Origin: Clostridia bacterium
GTDB lineage: Bacteria > Bacillota > Clostridia > Christensenellales > Aristaeellaceae
Length of the DNA stretch: 37,661 nucleotides
Reading direction: 5' to 3'
Assembly (NCBI GenBank): GCA_017436605.1
Contig: JAFSCW010000013.1
Coordinates: 1-37,661 of the forward strand
Shown here one piece after another: positions 14,972 to 22,665 of this stretch. The notes under the pieces were generated by a model, which saw only the letters and a list, made by a program, of their open reading frames with translations, was not told the DNA's origin and made no database searches. The position numbers and the translations under genes were made by a program. How positions within the stretch are numbered: the first letter of the stretch is position 1; each line of letters begins with the position of its first letter.

Positions 14972-15342
14972 GGCGCAGCGCCTCCTTTGTCCTGGAGCGG
15001 CAGGGCTTTCGCCTTCTTCTCGATATCGGCAATCTGGCGGCAGATATCGAGCATGGACGCAATGGTCTCCTCGGAGCAGCCTGAGGCAATTTCGCCGAAC
15101 TGACGATTATAGGACGGATTCTCCGGAAGCAGGGCGCCGGTGAGGATTTCCTCGATCGGGACGTCCAGAATATCGCACCAGCAGGCGAGCTTGTCCAGAT
15201 ATACGGTTTTTCTGCCGCGCTCGATACGGCTCAGATGAGGAACGGACAGATCGATTTTCTCTGCAACATATTCCTGCGTATATCCTTTTTTCAATCGCGC
15301 CTTCTGAAGACGCTTCCCTAAAATGACGGCAGAGATTGCCAT
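14968..15342 (-). CDS. Xre-family regulator coupled to a membrane protein
   Basis: Regulator of 124 residues with an N-terminal helix-turn-helix: LGKRLQKARLKKGYTQEYVAEKIDLSVPHLSRIERGRKTV (8-47), close to the SinR/HTH_3 pattern. The C-terminal part (about 80-124) has a helical stretch, EETIASMLDICRQIADIEKKAKAL, possibly for dimerisation or binding a partner. ATG 15342 has AGGAGG. The stop overlaps the start of the membrane-protein gene by four bases. The promoter carries a perfect TCGTTTAACGA palindrome over its -35 box, so self-repression is likely. Confidence 0.88.
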   Translation of the reverse strand: MAISAVILGKRLQKARLKKGYTQEYVAEKIDLSVPHLSRIERGRKTVYLDKLACWCDILDVPIEEILTGALLPENPSYNRQFGEIASGCSEETIASMLDICRQIADIEKKAKALPLQDKGGAAP

Positions 15343-15374
15343 GACGGTTCCTCCTGAATGTGGTCTTGTCGATC

Positions 15375-15406
15375 ATTATAGGGGGTCTTTTCTGTTCGTT
15401 TAACGA
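15375..15406 (-). promoter_or_regulatory. Promoter and candidate operator of the Xre/membrane operon
   Basis: On the minus strand TATAAT lies at 15375-15380 with a weak -35, TTAAAC (15398-15403), 17 bases away. The perfect palindrome TCGTTTAACGA (15396-15406) covers the -35. Confidence 0.5.
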
Positions 15407-15474
15407 CCATGCATTTATGTTTTGCTCATATGATCAAATGCAAATAAATATGACCGTGGAATCTAACGATTCGC

Positions 15475-15714
15475 GGGAGGAGCAGAGCCCCTCCCCTACA
15501 ACGATCCGCGAATCTTTCGAATATATACTCCGGGGTTAGGGGCCGCACCCCGATCGTTTCAAGGGGATTGGAGCCGAGCGCACCATGTGGGCGAAGAAGT
15601 GAGGCGGAGCGTCGGAATGGCAAAGGAGCCGACAGGCGACTATTGAGGTTTCCGGATGGATCGAAATACCCCTCGTCCCTTCGACTCCAGCGGAGCGCGT
15701 TCATTTTAGGGAAA
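15475..15714. repeat. Dispersed intergenic repeat, copy 1
   Basis: It begins with the 25-bp core found again, identical, at 24357 and 32759. It then shares with the 24357 copy the blocks around 15500-15550 (CGAATCTTTCGAATA, CCGGGG, CCCCGATCGTTT, AAGGGG), and near its end TCGAAAT, CCCCTCGTCCCTT and CCAGCGGAGCGCGTTC. About 240 bases in all. It fills much of the 503-base gap between the Xre and flavin reductase genes. An open frame through it (15426-15845, minus) has no protein features. Confidence 0.8.
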
Positions 15715-15776
15715 TGCAGAGTTGTGAAACGATGCGTCGATTGAGAAATTGAACTGAGGACAGAAAAGATCGAAAC

Positions 15777-15817
15777 AGAAAAACACAGGTTTGCCTGTTG
15801 ACAGCATTCCTGTGTTT
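15777..15817 (-). terminator. Terminator of the flavin reductase-like gene
   Basis: AAACACAGG/CCTGTGTTT stem (15781-15789 with 15809-15817), with a T-run on the minus strand. Confidence 0.8.
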
Positions 15818-15845
15818 GTGATATTGGAAATTTGAATTTCAGCAA

Positions 15846-16511
15846 TCAGCCGCGCTTTCCGGGGCGGCGTTCGGGTTTTCCTGCCGGTTTTTTGCCGGCG
15901 GGGCGCTTGCCCAGCCGCTTTTCGAGGATCTCCTCCCGCGCGATGGAATAGCCGAAGAAGCCCTCGGGGCGGGGTTTGAGCGGAAAGTATTCGCCGTGCG
16001 CGTAGGCGATCAGGTCGGCACGGTCCAGGTGCAGGCTGCCGTCGGCGTCAAACAGCTCGTCGCGGACATAGACCTGCTCGACGGCGCACAGGAAGAGATC
16101 ATGCGTGCCCAGCGGGATGCGCTGCCTGACGCGGCAGCAGAGGAACGCGGGCGCCTCCTCGAGCGCGGGCGCGGGGAAGCCCTCGACCTCGCGCGCATGC
16201 AGCCCCATCTCCTTGAATTTATCGACGTCGCGTCCGCTTTTCACGCCGCAGTAGTCCGTCGCCCTGCACAGGCTGCGGCTGATAAGATTCAGGCAGAACA
16301 CGCCGGACTGCACGATCTGGTCGTAGGAATGGCGCTCCGGGCGGATGGAGACGGAGATCATCGGCGGGTTGGAATTGACTACGCCCGCCCAGGCGATGGT
16401 GATGAGGTTGTCGCGGTCGAAGCCGGGCTCCGTGCCGCGGCAGGAGAGCATCACCGCGGGAACAGGAGAAAGGAAGGTTGTCGGCCCGATGGCGCGGAAG
16501 GATTCTGACAA
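15846..16511 (-). CDS. Flavin reductase-like (FMN-binding split barrel) protein
   Basis: Protein of 221 residues of the flavin reductase-like domain family, which bind FMN and reduce it or serve electron transfer. PTTFLSPVPAVMLSCRG, NLITIAWAGVVNSNPPMISVSIRPERHSYDQI and FCLNLISRSL (residues 11-80) form the split-barrel core; SNPPMISVSIRPxRHS is typical. The C-terminus carries a very basic, proline-rich tail, KRPAGKKPAGKPERRPGKR, that is not part of the domain. The start is TTG at 16511, preceded by AAGGAGG at seven bases. It follows the alcohol dehydrogenase gene on the same strand, with a terminator hairpin between them, so the genes are only partly coupled. The substrate and partner are unknown. 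Confidence 0.85.
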   Translation of the reverse strand: MSESFRAIGPTTFLSPVPAVMLSCRGTEPGFDRDNLITIAWAGVVNSNPPMISVSIRPERHSYDQIVQSGVFCLNLISRSLCRATDYCGVKSGRDVDKFKEMGLHAREVEGFPAPALEEAPAFLCCRVRQRIPLGTHDLFLCAVEQVYVRDELFDADGSLHLDRADLIAYAHGEYFPLKPRPEGFFGYSIAREEILEKRLGKRPAGKKPAGKPERRPGKRG

Positions 16512-16537
16512 GGGAAAGCCTCCTTAAAACTTGCGTT

Positions 16538-16567
16538 AAAACGCGCGGGCGGATGTAATCCGCCCGC
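16538..16567 (-). terminator. Terminator between alcohol dehydrogenase and flavin reductase genes
   Basis: Ten-base-pair GCGGGCGGAT/ATCCGCCCGC stem with loop GTA (16545-16567), then GCGTTTTAACGC on the minus strand. Confidence 0.8.
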
Positions 16568-16587
16568 TGCATGATGATGGATGAGGG

Positions 16588-17760
16588 TTACTTGGCTTCG
16601 CTGGCGATATGCAGGATCTCCTCGATCTGCGGCGGGAAGAGCTTCACAAAGTTGCCGCTCCTGCCGTTGACGACGTTCGCCGCCAGCGCGGGGATATCCT
16701 CGGCCTTGCCGCCGCCCTGCTCGAGGGTCGCGGGCATGCCCAGGGAGAGGAAGAACGCCTGCATGGCGTGGATGCCGGCAATCGCGATTTCTTCATCCGT
16801 CTTGCCCGCGGGATCGACGCCCCAGACGCGGGTGGCGAACTGGACGAAGCGCTTCACGTCGTGCTTATAGACGTACTGCATCCAGGCCGGGAAGACGATC
16901 GCCAGGCTCGCGCCGTGCGCGGTATCGTACTTCGCGGAGATTTCGTGGCCGATCTGGTGGCTGGCCCAGTCCTGCTCGCGGCCGACGCCCACGGAGTTGT
17001 TATGCGCGAGCATGCCGGCCCACATGAGCGTGGCGTGGGCTTCGTAGTCGGTCGTGTCGGCCATGGCGCGCGGCGCAGCCTCCCTGATGGAAACGAGCAG
17101 CGCCTCGGCGAGGCGGTCGGTCAGGTCGACGTCCTTCGTATTGGTGAAGTAGCGCTCCATGATGTGGGCCATCATGTCCGTGACGCCGCAGCCGAGCTGA
17201 TAGCGCGGGAGGGTGAAGGTCAGTTCCGGATTCATGACCGCGAAGCGCGGGCGATGGAACTCGGTAGAAAGGCCGCGCTTGAGGTTGCCTTCGATTTTGG
17301 TGATGACGGAGGAATTGCTGCCCTCGCTGCCGGCGGCCGGGATGGTCAGCACGCAGCCATGGGGCAGGGCGGTCTTGACCTCGGCCTTGCGGGTGTACAG
17401 ATCCCAGAAGTCGCCGTCATAGGGCACGCCGTCGGCGATAGCCTTGGCGGTGTCGATCGCGGAGCCGCCGCCGATGGGCAGCAGGAAATCGAGCTGATTC
17501 TCGCGGCAGATGCGGATGCCCTCGTAGACCAGATCGCTGCGCGGATTGGGCTTTACGCCGCCGAGTTCCATGTGGTATACGCCTGCGGCGTCGAGAGACG
17601 CCTTGACCTGATCGAGCAGGCCGCTGCGCACGACGCTGCCGCCGCCGTAGACGATCAGCGCGCGGGTGCCGCCGAATTCGCGCACGAGGCTGCCGACACG
17701 CTGCTGCGTGTCGCGGCCAAAGACAAATTTCGTCGGGGAACAGAATTCAAAATTCAGCAT
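16588..17760 (-). CDS. Iron-containing alcohol dehydrogenase (BdhA/YqhD type)
   Basis: NAD(P)H-dependent group III alcohol dehydrogenase, 390 residues, that reduces aldehydes to alcohols in the cytoplasm. PIGGGSAIDTAK (95-106) binds the nucleotide. The metal ligands of the YqhD/BdhA branch are all present at matching positions: Asp195 and His199 in GVTDMMAHIME, His268 in DWASHQIGHE, and His282 in DTAHGASL. I start at ATG 17760, which has GGAGG at nine bases, rather than at 17862. In a fermenting Clostridium it is a likely electron sink (butanol or other aldehyde reduction). The exact substrate cannot be told. Confidence 0.92.
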   Translation of the reverse strand: MLNFEFCSPTKFVFGRDTQQRVGSLVREFGGTRALIVYGGGSVVRSGLLDQVKASLDAAGVYHMELGGVKPNPRSDLVYEGIRICRENQLDFLLPIGGGSAIDTAKAIADGVPYDGDFWDLYTRKAEVKTALPHGCVLTIPAAGSEGSNSSVITKIEGNLKRGLSTEFHRPRFAVMNPELTFTLPRYQLGCGVTDMMAHIMERYFTNTKDVDLTDRLAEALLVSIREAAPRAMADTTDYEAHATLMWAGMLAHNNSVGVGREQDWASHQIGHEISAKYDTAHGASLAIVFPAWMQYVYKHDVKRFVQFATRVWGVDPAGKTDEEIAIAGIHAMQAFFLSLGMPATLEQGGGKAEDIPALAANVVNGRSGNFVKLFPPQIEEILHIASEAK

Positions 17761-17853
17761 ATTCTGGTAACCTCCATGATAGAATTGGAAGAATGGGAGA
17801 AAGGAAATTTCTGTAAAATCGCAAGGGGATATCGGCAAAAACCTGTTATATCT

Positions 17854-17882
17854 ATGATACATGGCAAAAGATTGAAAAGCAA
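17854..17882 (-). promoter_or_regulatory. Promoter of the alcohol dehydrogenase gene
   Basis: On the minus strand TTGCTT (17877-17882), 17 bases, TATCAT (17854-17859). Confidence 0.5.
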
Positions 17883-17971
17883 CATAAAAGCGCGAAAATA
17901 ATTGCGCGCGCTGCGGAAGAAACGGGCGCTCTGCTTCGTCATGTAGTCAGAAGCGCGTCGGCCTGCTTTTA

Positions 17972-18000
17972 TTGCATAATTGGCCGAAACATGATAAGAT
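17972..18000 (+). promoter_or_regulatory. Promoter of the peptidoglycan-binding protein gene
   Basis: TTGCAT (17972-17977), 17 bases, TAAGAT (17995-18000). The leader is about 35 bases. Confidence 0.6.
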
Positions 18001-18041
18001 GATAAAAAGCTTCCGGGCATGATCAGCGGGAGGGTATTTCA

Positions 18042-20645
18042 ATGACCGTATATGATATGAAGAAAAAAATCAGCGCGCTGCTGTGCGCGGCGATGCTCTT
18101 TGGCAGCCTGCCGATGGGCGCGCTGGCGGCGGGCGAAGCGACGCCATCCGAGGCGGAGCCGCAGACGCCGGGCGTGGAGACGATTACGCCGGGCGGCGAT
18201 ACGCAGAAGGAAACCGTCGACATGACGATCTCCGTAAACGCCTCTGCCGACAAGGACACGCTGACGATCGCCATCACTGGCGCGGCAGACGAGGACATGT
18301 ACATTTCCGTATACAGCACAAACGGCTTTGCGAAGGATATCTATCCCATCCAAAAGGGCCATACGGAAAAGCTGACCGGCCTCGCCGCGGGCAAGTATGA
18401 GATCGAGGTCGATTACCTCGACGCTGCGCCGCATCCGTGGAGAAAGACCGTCGAGGTCGCGGGCGCGCAGCAGACGCCGCCCTCCGGCGCAGGCGAAACG
18501 ACCCCGCCCGCCGGCGGAGAAAGCGGCGGAGCCGAGGCAATCACCCCGCCCACAGGCGGCGGAGCGGAATCCATCACCCCGCCTGCCGGCGGAGAGAGCG
18601 GCGGAACGTCCGCGCCCAAGGCGAAGCAGTTCGAAATCCGGCCCATCGTCAGCGATGGCAGGGTGAGCCTTGAAATCACCGGCGCGAGCGATTGGGAGAT
18701 CGAGGCGGCGCTGTATACCAAGGGCGGCGAGCAGAGCGGCCAGAAGGCGTCGCGCATCGGCAGCGGCCTGATCGATCTGGGCAGTTATCCGGCGGGCACG
18801 TACACCGTCGTGGCGCAGTACGTCACCCCGACGGACGACGCAGCTGCGCGCGCCGCGAGCGTGACCATCGAAAAAGGCGCCGAGCTTGCGCCCCAGCCGG
18901 AAAGCCCGACGGTGACGCAGATTGGCGCGAAGGCCGAACTGGGCAGCGACTATGTGATCGTCACCGTCACGAAGGCGGATGACTTCCCGCTGTATGTCGC
19001 GCTGGGCGGCTATGAACCCAGGATCGTGAAAAAGGGCGATTCCGTCCGCTTCGAGGGCCTGAAGACGGGAACGAAATACGACCTCGAGGTCGATTACGTA
19101 AGCCCCATCGAGGGCGTATCCCCGTATCGCACGAGCATCGAAATCAAGGCGCCGCAGCAGAAGGCGAAGATCGAGATCACCTCTGTCAGCGGCGGCGAGA
19201 ACAAGCTCTCCGTCACCGGCAAGGCGGAACCGAATCAGAGTATTTCGCTGACGACCAGCCCGGTGTCGAATGTGACGATGGTCAAATCCGACGCCGCAGG
19301 CATCTTCACCGCTGTGCTGGTCGCGGAGCCGGGCACCTATAAAAAGGTTACCGCCCGCTATACCGGCGAAGCGGAAAGCGCCGTCAGCAAGAGCGGCAAG
19401 TTCGTCGTGACCGCCCCGGCCGGCAAGCCGGAGCTCACTGTCGACGACGTCGACGCGGACAGCACGAGCGTTGTCGCGAAGACCGCCCCGGGCGTCCTGG
19501 TCGAACTGAAGACCGACGATTACAGCCAGAAGGTTTACGCCGACGAGCGCGGCGTGCTGCGCTTCTCGCTGCCGCATACCTACGGCAAGGGCGCGAAGCT
19601 GACCTTCACCGTCTACTACGGCGAAAACAACAGCAAGAGCTATGAACAGACCGTGACCGTCGGCTCTGCGCCGTATTATGGCCTGCTCAAGAAGGGCTCC
19701 TACGGCTCCGACGTCAAGAAGCTGACCCAGCGGCTCAAGGATCTGGGCTATCCGGTTTCCGCGACGAAGAGCTACGACAGCACGGTCGAGGCGGCCGTCC
19801 GCCTGTTCCAGCGCGCCAACGGCCTGGATGACGACGGCATGGCCGGAAAGCTCACGCAGAAGGCGCTCTTCTCCGTCAGCGCGATCCGCTACGGCGAGGG
19901 CGACGGCTATCCGACGCTTGTGCGCGGCGACCGCGGCTATGCGCTGATCTATACCCTGCAGCAGAGGCTCAAGGACCTGGGCTATTACACCATCAAGGTC
20001 GACGGCATCTTCGGCAGCGGCACGCAGCGCGCCGTCCGCTCCTTCCAGCGGGTGAACGGCTTGAGCGTCACCGGCAAGGCGGACAACGCGACGCAGACGC
20101 TCCTGTATTCCTCCGCGGCGAAGCCCGCAAGCAGCAGCGTTCCGGACGAATACAAGACGCTCGAGCGCTCCAGCAAGTATAAATCTGCGGTCGTTCCGCT
20201 TCAGCGCCGGCTCAAGGAGCTGGGCTATTACGCCGGCTCGGTCGACGGCTACTTCGGCAGCCAGACCTACCGCGCCGTCCGCAAGTTCCAGACCCGCAAC
20301 GGCATCAGCGCGACGGGCAAGGCCGATCCCTACACCCAGACGGTGCTCTATTCCAAGGACGCCAAGGCGGCCTCCGGCAGCTCGTCTTCCTCCTCGTCCT
20401 CTTCGTCTTCCTCCTCGAGCAGCGGCTATCGCCTGCTGTACTGGGGCTGCGAGGGCAGCGCGGTCAAGAAGCTGCAGAACGCCCTGATCGACGCGGGCTA
20501 CAAGAGCATCGTCCGCACAGCGGACGGCATCTACGGCCGCTGGACGTATGACGCGGTGCGCGCCTATCAGAAGGACCATGGTCTCGCCGTGGACGGCATC
20601 GCGGGCAAGAACACGCAGAACAAGCTTTACGGCACCAACTATTGA
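18042..20645 (+). CDS. Secreted multi-domain peptidoglycan-binding protein
   Basis: Exported protein of 867 residues. A signal peptide (about 1-30, KKKISALLCAAMLFGSLPMGALAA) is followed by a beta-sandwich module (about 46-143) and a Pro/Gly linker (about 146-193, TPPAGGESGG type). Two more related modules end in YTVVAQYV and YDLEVDYV, then two Ig-like modules run to about 545. Next come three tandem PG_binding_1 domains (about 546-607, 625-690, 706-770) sharing LKDLGY, VDGIFGS and RAVRSFQRVNGL. A pure Ser linker (about 777-795) precedes a fourth binding domain (797-866). There is no enzymatic domain and no sortase motif, so the likely role is as a wall-bound scaffold or adhesin. The start ATG 18042 has GGGAGGG; ATG 18057 would give a shorter signal peptide. 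Confidence 0.88.
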   Translation: MTVYDMKKKISALLCAAMLFGSLPMGALAAGEATPSEAEPQTPGVETITPGGDTQKETVDMTISVNASADKDTLTIAITGAADEDMYISVYSTNGFAKDIYPIQKGHTEKLTGLAAGKYEIEVDYLDAAPHPWRKTVEVAGAQQTPPSGAGETTPPAGGESGGAEAITPPTGGGAESITPPAGGESGGTSAPKAKQFEIRPIVSDGRVSLEITGASDWEIEAALYTKGGEQSGQKASRIGSGLIDLGSYPAGTYTVVAQYVTPTDDAAARAASVTIEKGAELAPQPESPTVTQIGAKAELGSDYVIVTVTKADDFPLYVALGGYEPRIVKKGDSVRFEGLKTGTKYDLEVDYVSPIEGVSPYRTSIEIKAPQQKAKIEITSVSGGENKLSVTGKAEPNQSISLTTSPVSNVTMVKSDAAGIFTAVLVAEPGTYKKVTARYTGEAESAVSKSGKFVVTAPAGKPELTVDDVDADSTSVVAKTAPGVLVELKTDDYSQKVYADERGVLRFSLPHTYGKGAKLTFTVYYGENNSKSYEQTVTVGSAPYYGLLKKGSYGSDVKKLTQRLKDLGYPVSATKSYDSTVEAAVRLFQRANGLDDDGMAGKLTQKALFSVSAIRYGEGDGYPTLVRGDRGYALIYTLQQRLKDLGYYTIKVDGIFGSGTQRAVRSFQRVNGLSVTGKADNATQTLLYSSAAKPASSSVPDEYKTLERSSKYKSAVVPLQRRLKELGYYAGSVDGYFGSQTYRAVRKFQTRNGISATGKADPYTQTVLYSKDAKAASGSSSSSSSSSSSSSSSGYRLLYWGCEGSAVKKLQNALIDAGYKSIVRTADGIYGRWTYDAVRAYQKDHGLAVDGIAGKNTQNKLYGTNY

Positions 20646-20648
20646 ATC

Positions 20649-20682
20649 AAAAAGCCCCCTCTTGCTCATGAGGGGGCTTTTT
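20649..20682 (+). terminator. Terminator of the peptidoglycan-binding protein gene
   Basis: Thirteen-base-pair stem with an eight-base loop, AAAAAGCCCCCTC/GAGGGGGCTTTTT. It sits four bases after the stop. Confidence 0.95.
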
Positions 20683-20716
20683 CAAAAAAGGATATCCGAA
20701 GACGGGAGGAACCGGC

Positions 20717-21538
20717 ATGAAAAAACTCGCGATGATCTTCGCCTGCGCGGCGCTCTTGCTCGCTGCTTCCCTTGCCAGCGCGCAGGAGCTGCGCGTGGAT
20801 TTCTACGACATGGGCAAGGCGGACGCCATGCTCATCACCTCGCCCGGCGGCGAGCGCATCCTCATCGATACCGGCACGAACAAGGGCGGCAAGAAGCTGG
20901 TCGAGCGCTTTGCGCGCGAGGGGATCGACCGGATCGATACGATGATCATCACCCACTACGACAAGGATCACGTCGGCGGGGCGGACAAGGTGCTCGAGGA
21001 GATCGATATCGGCCGGGTCATCATGCCGGTATACGACAAGGAAAGCAAGCAGCATACGCAGTTTATCGAGGCGCTCGGCGAGCAGAAAAATACGGAGCAG
21101 ACGCCCATGCAGATCGGCTCCGAGATGGCCTTTGAGCTGGCGGGAGGCGTGTCCGTGCGGATCACCGCCGCGCACGAGCACAGCTATGGCAGCGACGAGG
21201 AGAACGATTTTTCCCTCGCCGTGCGCATGAGCTATGGCGATACGAAGTTCCTCTTCGCCGGCGATGCGGAGGACCCGCGCCAGCGCGAGCTGCTTGAGGA
21301 AGGCGACGTCGCCTGCGACGTGCTGAAGGTGCCCTATCACGGCAGGCTCGTCCGCTCGAGCGAAAAGTTCCTTACCGAGGCCAAGCCGAAGATCGCCTAC
21401 ATCACCGACGACGAGGAGGATACCGCCAGCCCGGTCGTGGTCGACATCCTTGAGCGCCTCGGCGCGCAGGTGTATTCCTCGCTGGAGGACGGCGACGTGA
21501 CGGTCGTATCCGACGGCGCAAGCGTCAGCGTGAAATAA
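20717..21538 (+). CDS. Secreted metallo-beta-lactamase-fold hydrolase (ComEC C-terminal-like)
   Basis: Exported protein of 273 residues. A signal peptide (1-22, ending ASA) precedes a metallo-beta-lactamase fold of the ComEC/Rec2 C-terminal type. LRVDFYDMGKADAMLITSPGGERILIDTG is the usual start of that domain. THYDKDHVGG (79-88) is the metal site with HxDxDH, the form seen in ComEC-like domains rather than HxHxDH. FLFAGDAE and KVPYHG supply later ligands. The ComEC membrane channel domain is missing. Such stand-alone domains may be nucleases or phosphodiesterases at the cell surface; activity here is inferred only. It has its own GGGAGG ribosome binding site, and a terminator separates it from the previous gene. 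Confidence 0.85.
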   Translation: MKKLAMIFACAALLLAASLASAQELRVDFYDMGKADAMLITSPGGERILIDTGTNKGGKKLVERFAREGIDRIDTMIITHYDKDHVGGADKVLEEIDIGRVIMPVYDKESKQHTQFIEALGEQKNTEQTPMQIGSEMAFELAGGVSVRITAAHEHSYGSDEENDFSLAVRMSYGDTKFLFAGDAEDPRQRELLEEGDVACDVLKVPYHGRLVRSSEKFLTEAKPKIAYITDDEEDTASPVVVDILERLGAQVYSSLEDGDVTVVSDGASVSVK

Positions 21539-21550
21539 GCAGATATCAAA

Positions 21551-21590
21551 AAAGAGCTGTCAGAATCAAGGCGTATTCTGACAGCTCTTT
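21551..21590. terminator. Bidirectional terminator between convergent genes
   Basis: Perfect 16-base-pair stem (21551-21566 with 21575-21590). The T-run is strong on the minus strand, weaker on the plus strand. It serves the MBL-fold gene and the leftward membrane-protein gene. Confidence 0.93.
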
Positions 21591-21634
21591 ATATGTTGCG
21601 GAAAACTGATATTCGGAAGCGGTTTTTTCTTCGT

Positions 21635-22561
21635 TTATTCCACATCGCTGCGCCGCGCATGCGGACAGTAATTGACATAGGCCAGAAGGAGCGTCGAGGT
21701 ATCGGGCATCGACAGGCACAGAAGCGGCTTCGCGCCCCGGCGCTGAACCTCCTCGAGCGGGCGGGAGAGCAGGAACATGCCGCTCATCTTCGCGAACCTG
21801 TGCACATAGCCAAAGCGCACGTCGATCCACGGCAGATACAATCCCGCGCCGGCGAAGACGCCGTGCTTGGTATAGCCGGGACAGGTGATGAGCGTGTTGC
21901 CCGCGCGGTAGATCATCGTCAGGCCCGCGGCGGCGAGCGCCATCGCGCCGAGCGTCAGGCCGGCGACATGGACGGGCGCGCTGAGCGAGGCGGCGTAGAT
22001 CAGCGCCAGCGCGGAGATCGCGAACGCGACGGCGGCGGCGGGAAGCATAGCCAGCAGATACATAGCGGCCTGATGCCACTGCAGGCGGATGCGTCCCTCG
22101 CGCTTTTTGCGCGGTGTGGCGGAGAGGTTTACCTCAAACGGACAATGCGTGCATACGGCGCGCAGCAGCCGGCTGCTCACAGGCACGACGAAGCCCCAGC
22201 TGCCGCAGTGCGGCGCGCGATGGAGCAGCGTCAGGAAATCCGTCGCGCCGCGGTACATGCCGTAAAAATACTGGCGGCGGCTGTTGCAGTTGAGCAGGCC
22301 GAAGGCGGCCAGATCGTCCCAGTCCGTCCTGCGGACGCGAAGGAGGAAACCGACGCCCACGCCCTGCGCATCGACAAAGAACCGGCAGGACATCAGCACG
22401 CAGCAAAGCGCCAGCAGCGCCAGCGTCGCGCACAGCAGCACGCGCGACCAGCCTTCAAGACCGGCGCTAAGGCACAGATCGCGGCAGAGCGCGCAGGCAA
22501 TCGTCATCGCGCAGATCATCATGCTCATGCGCGGATAGCGCAGCACGCGGGTCATGTACAT
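21635..22561 (-). CDS. Membrane protein with possible PH-like domain, unknown function
   Basis: Protein of 308 residues with two pairs of membrane segments (about 10-60 and 165-225). After each pair comes a soluble beta-rich part: FFVDAQGVGVGFLLRVRRTDWDDLAAFGLL, then TLITCPGYTKHGVFAGAGLYLPWIDVRFGYVHRFAKMSGMFLL. The repeated layout, two hairpins each followed by a strand-rich segment with W-D or W-I-D, resembles bacterial PH-like (YdbS/YcxB type) proteins, but I see no firm signature. Start ATG 22561 has AAAGGAGG; the longer frame to 22669 overlaps the terminator hairpin of the preceding gene. It follows the M23-like gene on the same strand after 104 bases. Confidence 0.6.
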   Translation of the reverse strand: MYMTRVLRYPRMSMMICAMTIACALCRDLCLSAGLEGWSRVLLCATLALLALCCVLMSCRFFVDAQGVGVGFLLRVRRTDWDDLAAFGLLNCNSRRQYFYGMYRGATDFLTLLHRAPHCGSWGFVVPVSSRLLRAVCTHCPFEVNLSATPRKKREGRIRLQWHQAAMYLLAMLPAAAVAFAISALALIYAASLSAPVHVAGLTLGAMALAAAGLTMIYRAGNTLITCPGYTKHGVFAGAGLYLPWIDVRFGYVHRFAKMSGMFLLSRPLEEVQRRGAKPLLCLSMPDTSTLLLAYVNYCPHARRSDVE

Positions 22562-22606
22562 GGGGCTTCCTCCTTTCCGCTGGGATGATGGGACTTCACA
22601 CAAGAA

Positions 22607-22639
22607 GGGCCCTGACGCCCTTGTCTGCGTCAGGGTCCC
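22607..22639 (-). terminator. Terminator of the M23-like gene
   Basis: CCCTGACGC/GCGTCAGGG stem with an eight-base loop and flanking GGG/CCC, but only a weak T-run (CTTCTTG) on the minus strand. Confidence 0.65.
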
Positions 22640-22665
22640 TCGTAACATTCTGTTGTGCAGGGAAA

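Noticed and set aside
12854..15103. 749-codon open frame on the plus strand
   Set aside because: Antisense across three genes (LysR, membrane protein, Xre); no domain.
15426..15845. 139-codon open frame inside repeat copy 1
   Set aside because: Made mostly of repeat sequence; similar words recur in the frame through the 24357 copy. No ribosome binding site.
18039..20669. 876-codon open frame on the minus strand
   Set aside because: It is antisense to the peptidoglycan-binding protein gene. GC-rich codons create long stop-free antisense frames; its translation has only low-complexity Arg/Ala/Asp stretches and no domain.
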